Source: Pantoea sp. Mb-10
GTDB taxonomy: Bacteria > Pseudomonadota > Gammaproteobacteria > Enterobacterales > Enterobacteriaceae
Direction: 5' to 3'
DNA: 64,000 nt
NCBI RefSeq assembly: GCF_021272205.1
Contig: NZ_JAJSDX010000011.1
Location: 1 to 64,000 of the forward strand
Shown here: positions 35,697 to 45,706 of the stretch, one piece after another
Layout: each line of letters begins with the position of its first letter
How positions within the stretch are numbered: the stretch's first letter is position 1
Program-made: the position numbers and the translations under genes
Notes under the pieces: generated by a model
Seen by the model: the letters and a program-made list of their open reading frames with translations, nothing else
Told to the model about the DNA's origin: nothing
The model's database searches: none

Positions 35697-36329
35697 ATGG
35701 CCCTTGCTGCTGTACAGGCTGCAAAATTGCAGCATACCGTGATTGATGCCAGCGTGCGGATGCGCGATACCCGCATCGGCGCACAGTGTGAAATCCTCGC
35801 GCACAGTTACCTTGAGTACAGTGAGGTGGGTGATTTTTCCTACCTCGGTGAACACTGCTGCATTGCCGATGCGCACATTGGCCGCTTCACGGCGATGGCC
35901 AACTACGTGCGCATTGGCGCGCCCAATCACCCGCTGGATCGCCCCGCACAGCATCGATTCACCTATTGTCCTGAGTATTACGATGCGCAGGCGCAGCGCG
36001 ATAGCGGCTTCTTTGCCCAGCGTCGGGCCGATCGCGTGATCATTGGCAACGATGTGTGGATAGGACACGGCGTGATTGTGCTGCCTGGCGTGCGCGTCGG
36101 CGACGGTGCAGTGTTGGCAGCCGGCGCGGTGGTGACGCGAGATGTGGCGCCTTACACGCTGGTGGGCGGGGTGCCTGCCAGAGTGATTCGCCCGCGTTTT
36201 GCCCCGGAGATTGCGGCCCAGCTACAGGCCATTGCGTGGTGGAACTGGCCGCTGGAGAAACTGATGGCGCATCTGGCGGATTTTCAATCGCCAGATATCG
36301 CCGCGTTCTGCCAGCGGCACGCGGTGTAA
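35697..36329 (+). CDS. Hexapeptide-repeat acyltransferase
   Basis: 210 residues from the ATG at 35697 (GGAG 6 bases before; an ATG at 35685 is possible). Left-handed beta-helix repeats run through IGAQCEILAHSYLEYSEVGD, NDVWIGHGVIVLPGVRVGDG and VLAAGAVVTRDVAPYTLVGG, ending with VPARVIRPRF, the xenobiotic-acetyltransferase (CatB/Vat) pattern. NHPLDRPAQHRFTYCPEYYD resembles the phosphonate-cluster transferase subgroup. The active His is probably in GAPNHPLD. The acceptor is unknown. It ends 1 base from the convergent MFS gene. Confidence 0.85.
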   Translation: MALAAVQAAKLQHTVIDASVRMRDTRIGAQCEILAHSYLEYSEVGDFSYLGEHCCIADAHIGRFTAMANYVRIGAPNHPLDRPAQHRFTYCPEYYDAQAQRDSGFFAQRRADRVIIGNDVWIGHGVIVLPGVRVGDGAVLAAGAVVTRDVAPYTLVGGVPARVIRPRFAPEIAAQLQAIAWWNWPLEKLMAHLADFQSPDIAAFCQRHAV

Positions 36330-36330
36330 T

Positions 36331-37650
36331 TTATAGCGCCGGGCGCGCGGCGACCGCAGCGTGTTCGGCCTGCAGCGGTTTCTCAGGCTGTAACAGGGTC
36401 ATCGCGACCATACTGCCCAGCGCAATACAGGCGGTGACGGTGAACATCGCGTCATAGCCGTAATATTCTGCCAGCCAGCCGCAGAGCATGGGGGAAATGA
36501 TCGCGGCCAGGTTCGCGATAGCCAGCGTCATGCCGCTGAAGGCCCCCACGGAGGCCTTCGGCGTCACATCGATCACCACAGACCAATACACGTTATTGAC
36601 CAGCGCGTTTAGCGCATTGCCCAGCGTCATTAACGCGATAATCCCCGCCGCCGATCCCATCCACGGAATGGCCATAAAGCAGCAGGCCGTCGCGCACAGC
36701 GTCACGGCGGCAAAGACGTTGCGTGCCAGGCGCAAATTACCGTAGCGCGCCAAGAGGCGATCGGCAATGCGGCCGCCGAGCAGCACGGTCAGGCAGGCGC
36801 CACTCCACGGAATCATCGCCACATACCAAAGCGAGTGCAAATCGTAATGGAAGGTGTCCTGCAGGTATTTTGGCAGCCAGGTCACTAGTGTGAAGGTGAT
36901 GTAAAGGAAGCTGAAGTAACCCAGCGCGTTGCACACCAGCGTGCGGTTGGTAAAGAAGCGCCACCACGGCAGCGCGGCATCGTCACGGCCTTCGCGCCGC
37001 TGTCCGGTGGCGATCAGGGCGCGCTCCACACCGTTGGCACGTGGATGCTGCTCGGGCGTATCGGTGAAATAGCGAGCAAACAGCAGCATGGCCAGCAGCG
37101 ATATGCCGCCGAGCAGAATAAACATCATGCGCCAGTCATCGGTCAGCAGCAGCAGGCCCACGGCAATTGGCGCGGTCAATAGCGATCCCACTTGCGTACT
37201 CAGTAAACCAATCCCCAGGGCGAAACCGCGTTCATTATCCGGTGCCCAGTGGGCAATGGTTTTATTCATCAGCGCGTAAGCGGGGCCTTCCGCGATGCCA
37301 AACAGAATGCGCATCGCGGCGAACCCCATAATGGCGGACCCGCCAAACATCGCTATGCCAATATCGCCGGCCCATGCGGTGGCTATCTCCAGCAGCGACC
37401 AGAGAATGCCGGCCATCAGCCACACTTTTTTGGTACCGAGGCGATCGGCGAGAAAGCCGCCGCACAGTGATCCCAGCAGATAGCCAAAGCCAAAATAACC
37501 CAGTACGGCGCCAAGCTGTACCTTGTTAAAGTGATAGGCCTGTGAAATCGCGTTAGCCGCAAACGACAGTGCGCCGCGATCGACATAGTTAATGAGCGCA
37601 ACCAGAAACAGCAGCGAAAAAATGGTATAGCGGGTAGATGTCGGCGTCAT
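36331..37650 (-). CDS. MFS transporter, anion:cation symporter type
   Basis: 439 residues, 12 membrane helices. The N-terminus LLFLVALINYVDRGALSFAA is typical of the ACS family (sugar acids, phthalate, hexuronate). Helix 4 shows MRILFGIAEGPAYALMNKTI. Likely substrate is a sugar acid or other organic anion; the neighbours do not help to choose. It converges with the acyltransferase with a 1-base gap. Confidence 0.88.
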   Translation of the reverse strand: MTPTSTRYTIFSLLFLVALINYVDRGALSFAANAISQAYHFNKVQLGAVLGYFGFGYLLGSLCGGFLADRLGTKKVWLMAGILWSLLEIATAWAGDIGIAMFGGSAIMGFAAMRILFGIAEGPAYALMNKTIAHWAPDNERGFALGIGLLSTQVGSLLTAPIAVGLLLLTDDWRMMFILLGGISLLAMLLFARYFTDTPEQHPRANGVERALIATGQRREGRDDAALPWWRFFTNRTLVCNALGYFSFLYITFTLVTWLPKYLQDTFHYDLHSLWYVAMIPWSGACLTVLLGGRIADRLLARYGNLRLARNVFAAVTLCATACCFMAIPWMGSAAGIIALMTLGNALNALVNNVYWSVVIDVTPKASVGAFSGMTLAIANLAAIISPMLCGWLAEYYGYDAMFTVTACIALGSMVAMTLLQPEKPLQAEHAAVAARPAL

Positions 37651-37797
37651 TACGCAGCTCCTGAGAAAAATACACAGAAATAGGTAAGCAAAGCTGATGC
37701 CAAAACATGACGAACATCACAATTGAACGGCGTGCGCCGGGGCAGGCGGGCGCACCCCATGTCGGACGGGCGTCGGTTAGCGCGCGAATGCGCTTTT

Positions 37798-39000
37798 TTA
37801 GTGCAAGAGGGGGCGCCATGGCAATGGCAGGTGCTTTTGCCACTTGCAGTGGCGGGGCTTGTGCTGCAGGCAGCGGCAGGGTGCTTTTCCGCTGGCGCGG
37901 CGCAAATTTCGTTCGCCATGGCACCGGCAGGTGCTTTTGCCACTTGCAGTGGCGTGACTTATGCCGCAGGCAGCGGCTGGCGTGCCTTTTCGCTGGCACG
38001 GAGCGACTTTCGTTCGCCACAGGCTGTGGCAGGTGCCTTTGCCGCGTAGCGGCGACCGAGCAGAGGGCGCCAGGCCGCGCCCTCTGCACTCCCCGGCCCT
38101 GCGCCAGCCCCACTCGCCGCTGCGCGGTGCCTTCACTCCCTCAGCCTTCCTGACGGACCGGCGTCGATTCGCTCCTGCTCAACGCCGCCTCTCGCGGCAT
38201 CCATGCCGCTCGTCCTGGAAGCCTTCAGTCGTTCAGCGAGTGGGGATGGCGCCCAGCAACCCTCGCTGTGAGTCTTTTATGTTTTTCGCAGCCACTGCGC
38301 GGCGGTAAGACTTTTAAGGTGTATTCATACCGCGCGGCGCTAAGCAAAACCCTTCTTTTATGTTTTTACGTCTTTTAAGGCCACTGAGTAGCGGAAAAGA
38401 CTTTTAAGCAATCTCCCGCCCGCGAAGTGTTAACGAGAAGCCGTTTCTGTCTTTTGTTTCTGTCTTCTGTCTTTTCCAGCCAGCCACTGTCTGTGCAGAC
38501 CTGCCTGCGGTCAACCAGACAATACCTGACCAAAAACAAGAAAAGGCTCTTAAAGGCGAGGTGTTGAGCGCCATCCGGAGCGCCGAACGGAGCGTAACGG
38601 CCAGGACGAAGCGGCATGGATGCCGCTGAGAGCGCGGAATGAGCCAGGGATGGCGAATCCGCGCGGTCCTTGAGGCCGTTGCGGCGGAGTGAGGGAACAG
38701 TGGAGGCTGGCGCAGGGCGCGGATTGCAAAGGGCCGCGCCCATCGGCCCTTTGCCCGTACGCCGCAGCGGGGCGGCTGAAACTGCCGTGCGGTTAGCGGG
38801 CGGAACCCGCTCATAGTCATACCGGCTTTGCGGGCCGGGACCCGCTCAGGGTCAAGCCAGCACAGCGGCCAATGCGCGAGCCCGTGCAACTAAAAACCGG
38901 CATAGCGGGCCGGAAACCGCTCAGAGCCATACCAGCTGAGCGGCCGGACCCCGCTCAGGGTCCAGTAACCGGCATGGCGGGCCTGAACCCGCCAAACATC
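37798..39000. repeat. Copy A of a 1.2-kb non-coding inverted-repeat element
   Basis: Three parts. (1) Left: repeated modules with the near-palindrome GCCACTTGCAGTGGC at 37839-37853 and 37939-37953 (exactly 100 apart), each followed by a GCAGGCAGCGGC-type sequence. (2) Core: two arms in inverted orientation, about 38041-38270 and 38565-38780. Each outer end has a strong hairpin: CAGAGGGCGC/GCGCCCTCTG at 38061-38086, and GCAAAGGGCCG/CGGCCCTTTGC at 38726-38754. The shared inner segment is CGGCATCCATGCCGCT. An AT-richer centre lies between the arms. (3) Right: irregular tandem units of about 35 bases built on TAGCGGGCGGAACCCGCT-type palindromes, running to the katA stop. No gene on either strand. 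A second copy lies at 48486-49628. Confidence 0.85.
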
Positions 39001-40467
39001 TTATTGCTTAGCTCTTTCTTCCTGCACTTTCTGGGCAATCCGGTCGCCCACAACCTGATCGATCTTGCGCCAATACTCAAATGCCCGCGACAGCACCGGC
39101 TCTTCCACGCCTTTCAGCAGATGGCCGGTGACGTTTTCAACCAAGCGATCGCGCGCGGCCTGATCCATCACCTTATTGACCAGCGTGTTAGCCTGGCCAA
39201 AATCATCGTCATCTTTGCGCAGGGTGTAGGGTGCATGCACCATCTCGCCGTGGGCTTCCCAAGTTGAATCGGTGGGATAGCGATCGCCATCGGCTTTGGG
39301 GCCGCCTTTGGAATTGGGCGCATAGACCGGATCGGTTACCGGATTAATGCGCATCGCGCCATCTTTGCTGTAGCTGTTAACCGGTGCCTGTGGGGCATTC
39401 ACCGGGATCTGTTTATAGTTAACACCCAAGCGCGCGCGGTGTGCATCGGCGTAGGCAAAGACGCGGCCGAGCAACATTTTATCCGGGCTCAGGCCGATCC
39501 CAGGTACCAGATTGTTAGGCTCAAATGCCGCCTGTTCAATCTGCGCATGGTTATCAGTGGGGTTTCGATCCAGCTGTAGCTTGCCCACTTTGATCAGCGG
39601 GTAATCGCTGTGCGGCCACACTTTGGTGAGATCAAACGGGTTAAAACGGTAAGTTTCGGCATCGGCAAACGGCATGATTTGCATGTAGAGCGTCCAGCTG
39701 GGGAAATGGCCGTTTTTGATCGACATGAACAGGTCGCGCATATGGTAATCGCTGTCTTCCCCGGCGAGTTTATCGGCTTCCTGTTGCGTTAAGAATTCAA
39801 TCCCCTGGTCGGTTTTGAAGTGGTATTTCACCCAAAACTTCTCACCCTGCGCGTTCACCCACATATACGTGTGGCTGGAGTAGCCGTTCATATGACGCCA
39901 GCTTTTGGGGATGCCGCGATCGCCCATGAGCCATGTCACCTGGTGCGCGGATTCCGGCGACAGCGACCAGAAATCCCACTGCATATCATTGTCGCGCAGA
40001 TTGTTGTCGGCACGACGCTTCTGTGAGCGAATGAAGTGCTGGAACTTCATCGGATCGCGAATAAAGAACACCGGCGTATTGTTGCCTACCATGTCGTAGT
40101 TGCCTTCGCTGGTGTAGAACTTGATGGAGAAACCGCGCGGATCGCGCCAGGTGTCCGGGCTGCCGCGCTCACCGGCGACGGTAGAAAAGCGCATCACCAC
40201 ATCGGTTTTGGTGCCTGGCTGAAACACCGCCGCCTTGGTGTAGCGACTCACATCTTCTGTCACTTCAAAATGCCCAAATGCACCGCTGCCTTTCGCGTGT
40301 GGCTGACGCTCCGGAATACGTTCCCGGTTAAAATTGGCCATCTGCTCAATCAGATAGTGGTCATGTAGCACCAGTGGGCCGTCGGCGCCCACGGAGAGGG
40401 AGTGTTCATCACTGGCAACCGGAATGCCAGCGTCCGTGGTGGTCGGTTTGCGATCGTCACTGCTCAT
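39001..40467 (-). CDS. katA: Monofunctional heme catalase (small-subunit type)
   Basis: 488 residues. Motifs: the active-site region [20 protein letters not shown] with the catalytic His, [34 protein letters not shown] with the catalytic Asn, and heme-ligand region [20 protein letters not shown] with the proximal Tyr. Size fits small-subunit catalases. It removes hydrogen peroxide in the cytoplasm. The ATG at 40467 follows GGAGATATT; the open frame upstream is divergent-promoter sequence. The GAGCGGG-type palindromes start right after the stop and may end the transcript. Confidence 0.95.
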   Translation of the reverse strand: MSSDDRKPTTTDAGIPVASDEHSLSVGADGPLVLHDHYLIEQMANFNRERIPERQPHAKGSGAFGHFEVTEDVSRYTKAAVFQPGTKTDVVMRFSTVAGERGSPDTWRDPRGFSIKFYTSEGNYDMVGNNTPVFFIRDPMKFQHFIRSQKRRADNNLRDNDMQWDFWSLSPESAHQVTWLMGDRGIPKSWRHMNGYSSHTYMWVNAQGEKFWVKYHFKTDQGIEFLTQQEADKLAGEDSDYHMRDLFMSIKNGHFPSWTLYMQIMPFADAETYRFNPFDLTKVWPHSDYPLIKVGKLQLDRNPTDNHAQIEQAAFEPNNLVPGIGLSPDKMLLGRVFAYADAHRARLGVNYKQIPVNAPQAPVNSYSKDGAMRINPVTDPVYAPNSKGGPKADGDRYPTDSTWEAHGEMVHAPYTLRKDDDDFGQANTLVNKVMDQAARDRLVENVTGHLLKGVEEPVLSRAFEYWRKIDQVVGDRIAQKVQEERAKQ

Positions 40468-40615
40468 AATATCTCCAGCGTTTATAGGGGTAATGCGAAC
40501 AGTAAGCGTAGCAGCAGACGCGGAGCTTGCTGATAAAGTCAGGATGAGCGTCAGGCAGACTTGTGTAAAGATGGGGGGGCGTAACCTTAAAACCCTGAAC
40601 ACACAAGGAATGCTG

Positions 40616-41254
40616 ATGCTCGTTGCCTGCCTACACACCGCCGCCAGTAATATTGCGCTGTTCGATGCTGCCGCCCATGAGTGGGTGGGAAGCCCGATGA
40701 CGTTAAATCATATGGTGATGCCTCAGTTGCTGATGGAGGCAGAAGCGAGCGGTGGCATGACGCAGGCGCAGCAGCAGCATATTGCGCGGCTGTTGCATAG
40801 CCTGACGCCGTGGTTTGACGTCATTCTGATTACCTGTTCGACGATCGGAGCGGTGGCCGATACATTTCCAATGCAAGAAACGGGCTGTCGCGTCTATCGC
40901 ACCGATCGCATGCTGGCGGATCGGCTGCACCAGCTCAGCGGACCGTCGCGGGTGCTGTGTGCCGCGCCGTCAACGCTCACGGCCACGCGCGCGCTCTTTT
41001 GTCCGGCGTCTCTGCCTGCGGAGCGTCAACCTACTGTGCACCTGGTGCCGGACGCCTGGGACGCCTTTAAAGCAGGCGAGGTGGCGCGCTATTACGCACT
41101 GATTCGTGATGCCGTGCAGCAAAGTCGGCAGCAGGGCGCGAAGCAAGTCGCACTGGCGCAGGTCTCTATGGCGGCGGCGATCGCAGGGAAAGATAGCGCT
41201 TTCCCTGTACTGACTATTCCAGCGTTAGCGCTGCAGGCTCTTCTTGGTCGTTAG
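40616..41254 (+). CDS. Asp/Glu racemase superfamily protein
   Basis: 212 residues from the ATG at 40616 (AAGGA six bases upstream; the ATG at 40610 is too close to that site). The fold is that of aspartate/glutamate/hydantoin racemases: first catalytic-type Cys in [16 protein letters not shown], but the second position reads [11 protein letters not shown] with Ser or Val in place of the usual Cys. Loss of one Cys suggests a one-base racemase, isomerase or decarboxylase-like enzyme. Divergent from katA. Confidence 0.75.
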   Translation: MLVACLHTAASNIALFDAAAHEWVGSPMTLNHMVMPQLLMEAEASGGMTQAQQQHIARLLHSLTPWFDVILITCSTIGAVADTFPMQETGCRVYRTDRMLADRLHQLSGPSRVLCAAPSTLTATRALFCPASLPAERQPTVHLVPDAWDAFKAGEVARYYALIRDAVQQSRQQGAKQVALAQVSMAAAIAGKDSAFPVLTIPALALQALLGR

Positions 41255-41370
41255 CGAGTCGCACCCCTGCGCGCGCGGGCACGGTGGTGCAATGTGTGCG
41301 GCATACGAAACCTTTTCGCTTTCCTGACACTCCGTTTTTTACCGCTTTGATAAAGTACTTATCCTGAGAA

Positions 41371-41380
41371 TGAACGTTCA
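41371..41380 (+). promoter_or_regulatory. Palindrome upstream of the RND operon
   Basis: TGAACGTTCA is a perfect 10-bp palindrome 14 bases before the adaptor start, overlapping the likely leader or promoter. A candidate operator for one of the two TetR proteins downstream. Confidence 0.5.
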
Positions 41381-41394
41381 CTACAGGATAATCC

Positions 41395-42540
41395 ATGAAG
41401 CTTTTTCAACGCAGTGTGATGGCGGGGCTGGTGTTATTGCTGGCGGCCTGCGATCAAAAGAGCGCGCAGCAAATGCCCTCAGGCACGCCGGAAGTCGGCG
41501 TAATGACGTTGCACAGTCAATCCGTCACGCTGGAGAGCACGCTATCGGGACGCGTGACGGGCAGCATGACTGCGGATGTGCGGCCGCAGGTTGATGGCAT
41601 CATAAAGCAGCGGTTATTTACCGAAGGTGAAGAGGTCAAAGCGGGTCAGGTACTCTATCAAATCGATCCGGCGAGCTACCAGGCCAGCTACGATCAGGCG
41701 CTGGCCCAGCTTAAAAACGCGCAGGCGCTGGTGAAAAGCAGCCAGTTAAAAGCACAGCGCTATGCGGCCTTGGTGAAGGAGAATGGCGTATCGCGCCAGG
41801 ACGCCGATGATGCCTTGGCCACCTATCAGCAAAATGTGGCCTCGGTGGAGCAATACCGTGCTGCCGTGGAAAGTGCGCGCATTAATCTTAATTATACCCG
41901 CATCACCGCGCCGATCGCTGGCCGCATCGGTATCTCTACCGTCACGCCGGGGGCGCTGGTCACGGCCAGCCAGACCACGGCGCTGGCAACTATCCGCCAG
42001 TTGGATCCCATCTACGTCGATCTCACGCAGTCGAGCGTGCAATTACTCAAGCTGAAGCGTCAGCAAGCCTCCTTGCAAAAGGGCGACGCAGTGCCAGTGA
42101 CCGTCACGCTGGAGGATGGCTCGTCTTATGCCCACGCCGGTAGGTTGGAACTCACCGAAGTGGCCGTGGATGAATCCACCGGTACCGTGACGCTGCGTGC
42201 GCTGTTCCCCAACCCCGAGCACACGCTGCTACCGGGCATGTACGTGCGTGCTAAGGTCACCAATGGCGTGAAAACCGATGCGATCCTGGCCCCGCAGCAG
42301 GGTATCACCCGCGATGCCAAGGGCAACGCCACTGCGCTGGTGGTCAATCAGCAAAACACCGTCGAAAGCCGCGAGGTGGAAACGCTTCAGGTCATGGGGG
42401 ATAAGTGGCTGATCGGTTCCGGGCTGAACAACGGCGACCGGGTCATTGTTGAAGGCACGGGCAAAGTTCAGGCGGGCATGAAGGTCAATGCAGTGGACGT
42501 CACCGCCGACAAAACCGCCACAAGCGGCGAGGGACACTGA
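41395..42540 (+). CDS. RND efflux periplasmic adaptor lipoprotein
   Basis: 381 residues, AcrA/MexA family. Lipoprotein signal LVLLLAACDQK; then the beta-barrel and lipoyl halves (DVRPQVDGIIKQRLFTEGEE, ITAPIAGRIGISTVTPGALV), a coiled-coil hairpin between them, and C-terminal membrane-proximal domain. It links the inner-membrane pump to the outer-membrane channel. First gene of a three-gene operon. AGGA ribosome-binding site. Confidence 0.95.
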   Translation: MKLFQRSVMAGLVLLLAACDQKSAQQMPSGTPEVGVMTLHSQSVTLESTLSGRVTGSMTADVRPQVDGIIKQRLFTEGEEVKAGQVLYQIDPASYQASYDQALAQLKNAQALVKSSQLKAQRYAALVKENGVSRQDADDALATYQQNVASVEQYRAAVESARINLNYTRITAPIAGRIGISTVTPGALVTASQTTALATIRQLDPIYVDLTQSSVQLLKLKRQQASLQKGDAVPVTVTLEDGSSYAHAGRLELTEVAVDESTGTVTLRALFPNPEHTLLPGMYVRAKVTNGVKTDAILAPQQGITRDAKGNATALVVNQQNTVESREVETLQVMGDKWLIGSGLNNGDRVIVEGTGKVQAGMKVNAVDVTADKTATSGEGH

Positions 42541-42542
42541 TT

Positions 42543-45500
42543 ATGCTGGCCCAATTTTTTATTCGCCGCCCGGTTTTCGCGTGGGTGATTGCCATCTGCA
42601 TCATGTTGTTTGGCGCGATCAGCATTCGCAGTTTGCCAATCGCGCAATATCCCGATGTGGCCCCGCCACAAATCAGTATTAAGGCGACCTACACCGGCGC
42701 CTCGGCGGAAACGCTGGAAAGCAGCGTTACGCAGGTGATTGAACAGCAGCTCACCGGGCTGGATGGGCTGCTCTACTTTAGCGCCACCAGTACCGCATCC
42801 ACGGGACAGGTGAAAATCAATGTCACGTTCAAGCAGGGCACCGATCCTGATATCGCGCAGGTGCAGGTGCAAAACAAGGTGCAACAGGCAGAAAGCCGCT
42901 TACCCTCAGCGGTGACGTCACAGGGCGTGACGGTGGAAAAAGCGCAGAGCGACTTCCTCCTGATTTTGGCCCTTTACGACAAAACCAACAAAAGCACCTC
43001 CGCTGACGTGGCGGACTATATGGTCAGTAATATGGAAGACACGCTGGCGCGCGTACCGGGTGTCGGCAGCGTGCAGGTGTTTGGGGCTGAATATGCGATG
43101 CGCATTTGGCTGGACCCGGCCAAGCTGGCCTCCTATTCCCTGATGCCATCGGATATCACCAGCGCGTTAGAGAGCCAAAACACCCAAGTTTCATCGGGAC
43201 AGTTAGGCGCGCAGCCCGCCAGCGCAACACAGCAGCTTGTGGCGACCGTGCGATCCCGATCGCGACTGCAAACGCCGGAGCAGTTCCGCGCGATTGTGCT
43301 GAAAAGCCAAAGCGACGGTTCGGTGGTTCGGCTTGAAGATGTCGCCCGCGTTGAAATGGGGGCCGAGGACTATAGCGCGAATGTGTTGGCCAATGGCCAT
43401 CCTGCCTCCGGTATCGCCATCCAGCTGGCCTCGGGCGCGAACGCGCTCTCCACCGCTGAGCAGGTTAAAGCGACCATTGAGACCTTCCGCAGCAGCATGC
43501 CCGCAGGTTATGACATTGCTTACCCGCTTGATAGCACCGATTTTGTGAAAATTTCCATCGAGGAGGTGATTAAAACCCTGGTGGAAGCCATGGTGTTAGT
43601 GGTGATCGTGATGTTTATTTTCCTGCAAAATATCCGTACCACGCTGATCCCCACCATTGCTGTGCCGGTGGTGCTGCTGGGCACCTTTGGCGTGCTGGCC
43701 CTGTTTGGTTACTCCATTAATACCTTAACGCTGTTCGGTATGGTGCTCGCCATCGGCTTGCTGGTGGACGATGCCATTGTCGTGGTGGAAAACGTAGAGC
43801 GCGTCATGCGTGAGGAGGGGTTACCGCCGCGCCAGGCCACCGAAAAATCGATGCGTGAGATCACCGGCGCGCTGATCGGCATTGCGCTGGTGCTCTCCGC
43901 CGTGTTTCTACCGATGACGTTTTTCAGTGGCTCAACCGGCGTGATTTATCGGCAGTTTGCCATCACGATTGTATCGTCAATGGTGCTGTCGGTGCTGGTT
44001 GCGCTGACGCTCACGCCCGCGCTCTGCGCCACCCTGTTAAAACCGCACGGCGAACAGCACGGCACGACGGGCTTTTTCGGCTGGTTTAACCGTCACTATT
44101 CCCGCATTGAGCGACGCTATGAAAACGGCGTCGGGCATGTGGTCCATCGTTCCGTGCGCTATTTGCTGGTGTATGGCGTGCTGCTGGCGGGGTGCGCGTT
44201 GCTCTATATGCGTTTGCCCACCGGCTTTCTGCCGACCGAAGATCAAGGCTACATCATGGTGCAGTATCAATTAGCGCCCGGTGCGACGGAGAATCGGACG
44301 GATGAGGTGCGTCGTCAGGTGCAGGCGTACTTCGCCACGAAGGAGAAGCACAACGTTAACGTCAGCATGCTGGTAAACGGCTTTAGCTTTGCCGGCAGCG
44401 GACAAAACGCCGGGGTAGGGTTTATCGCCTTGAAGAACTGGCGCGATCGTGAAGGCGCGGAGAACAGCGCGGACGCCATCGCCGGACGCGCTATGGCCGC
44501 GCTGTCGCACGTACGTGACGCGCAAATTTTTGTGCTGTCGCCGCCCGCGGTATCCGGGCTTGGGCAATCCAACGGCTTCACCTTCGAGTTACAGGGCAAG
44601 GGCGCCACCACGCGTGATGAACTGCTCAAAATGCGGGATACGTTGATTGCCAAGGCCAATCACGATCCGGCGATGAGCGCGGTGCGCGCCAATACGCTGC
44701 CGGATTTGCCTCAGCTGCAAGTAACGATTGACGACGCCAAGGCACAGTCGCTGGGCCTCACCCTGAGCGATATCAATACCACGCTGAGCGCAGCGCTGGG
44801 TGGCAGTTACGTCAATGACTTTACCGATCGTGGCCGCGTGAAAAAAGTCTATATCCAGGGCGATGAAGCGTTTCGCAGTAAGCCGGAAGATATCGACCAA
44901 TGGTATGTGCGCGGCAGTGACAGTAGCAGCAATACCACCATGGTGCCGTTCTCTTCCTTTGCCGCGTCGAACTGGATGTACGGCCCTGATGTGCTGTCGC
45001 GCTACAACGGCCTTGCTGCCTATGAGATTCAGGGCTCGGCGGCCGCTGGCAAAAGCTCCGGCGATGCCATGGCCGCGATGGAGCGGCTGGCGGCGGACTT
45101 GCCCGCCGGCTCGACGTTTGCCTGGAGCGGCCTCTCTTATCAAGAAAAGCTAGCCGGTAATCAAGCGATATCGCTGTATGCCATATCGTTGCTGGTGGTC
45201 TTCCTGTGTTTGGCCGCGCTGTATGAGAGTTGGTCAGTGCCGTTTTCGGTGATGATGGTGGTGCCGTTGGGCGTGATTGGGGCGCTGCTGGCCGTCACCT
45301 TGCGCGGGCTGGAGAATGATGTCTATTTCCAGGTGGCACTGCTCACCATCATTGGCCTCTCGGCGAAAAACGCCATTCTGATCGTTGAGTTTGCCGAGGA
45401 GCGCTACCGCAGTGGTGAGAGCCCGGTGAAAGCGGCGATCCATGCGGCCACAATGCGTTTACGCCCGATTATCATGACGTCATTAGCCTTTACCGCCGGG

Positions 45501-45704
45501 GTGTTGCCGTTGGCGATTGCTACCGGCGCAGGTGCCAATAGCCGTATTGCCATTGGCACCGGTATCATTGGCGGCACGCTCTCGGCCACGTTACTGGCCA
45601 TCTTCCTGGTGCCGCTGTTCTTTATTTTGGTCCGTCGCGTCTTTCCGGCAAAGCCTCATGACGCTGCCTCAACCACCCACTCTGCAGCGAACCCGGAGGC
45701 GTAA
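42543..45704 (+). CDS. RND multidrug efflux pump, AcrB/HAE1 family
   Basis: 1053 residues, the usual size for AcrB. Twelve membrane helices; N-terminal FFIRRPVFAWVIAICIMLFG; the proton-relay Asp-Asp pair in GLLVDDAIVVVENVERV (about residues 405-406) and the Lys in GLSAKNAILIVEFAEE in helix 10. The internal duplication of porter domains is intact. Drug:proton antiporter. It starts 2 bases after the adaptor stop. Confidence 0.96.
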   Translation: MLAQFFIRRPVFAWVIAICIMLFGAISIRSLPIAQYPDVAPPQISIKATYTGASAETLESSVTQVIEQQLTGLDGLLYFSATSTASTGQVKINVTFKQGTDPDIAQVQVQNKVQQAESRLPSAVTSQGVTVEKAQSDFLLILALYDKTNKSTSADVADYMVSNMEDTLARVPGVGSVQVFGAEYAMRIWLDPAKLASYSLMPSDITSALESQNTQVSSGQLGAQPASATQQLVATVRSRSRLQTPEQFRAIVLKSQSDGSVVRLEDVARVEMGAEDYSANVLANGHPASGIAIQLASGANALSTAEQVKATIETFRSSMPAGYDIAYPLDSTDFVKISIEEVIKTLVEAMVLVVIVMFIFLQNIRTTLIPTIAVPVVLLGTFGVLALFGYSINTLTLFGMVLAIGLLVDDAIVVVENVERVMREEGLPPRQATEKSMREITGALIGIALVLSAVFLPMTFFSGSTGVIYRQFAITIVSSMVLSVLVALTLTPALCATLLKPHGEQHGTTGFFGWFNRHYSRIERRYENGVGHVVHRSVRYLLVYGVLLAGCALLYMRLPTGFLPTEDQGYIMVQYQLAPGATENRTDEVRRQVQAYFATKEKHNVNVSMLVNGFSFAGSGQNAGVGFIALKNWRDREGAENSADAIAGRAMAALSHVRDAQIFVLSPPAVSGLGQSNGFTFELQGKGATTRDELLKMRDTLIAKANHDPAMSAVRANTLPDLPQLQVTIDDAKAQSLGLTLSDINTTLSAALGGSYVNDFTDRGRVKKVYIQGDEAFRSKPEDIDQWYVRGSDSSSNTTMVPFSSFAASNWMYGPDVLSRYNGLAAYEIQGSAAAGKSSGDAMAAMERLAADLPAGSTFAWSGLSYQEKLAGNQAISLYAISLLVVFLCLAALYESWSVPFSVMMVVPLGVIGALLAVTLRGLENDVYFQVALLTIIGLSAKNAILIVEFAEERYRSGESPVKAAIHAATMRLRPIIMTSLAFTAGVLPLAIATGAGANSRIAIGTGIIGGTLSATLLAIFLVPLFFILVRRVFPAKPHDAASTTHSAANPEA

Positions 45705-45706
45705 CG

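Noticed and set aside
36056..36457. 133-codon plus-strand frame over the acyltransferase/MFS junction
   Set aside because: Shadow of two well-supported genes in other frames.
37707..38308. Several long overlapping frames on both strands in repeat copy A (up to 174 codons)
   Set aside because: They are Arg/Ala/Gly-rich, occur on all frames because of high GC, lack ribosome-binding sites and do not keep their frame in copy B.
40468..40638. N-terminal extension of katA with a signal-peptide-like stretch
   Set aside because: It lies in the divergent promoter region, and GGAG precedes the ATG at 40467, which matches the usual start of small catalases.
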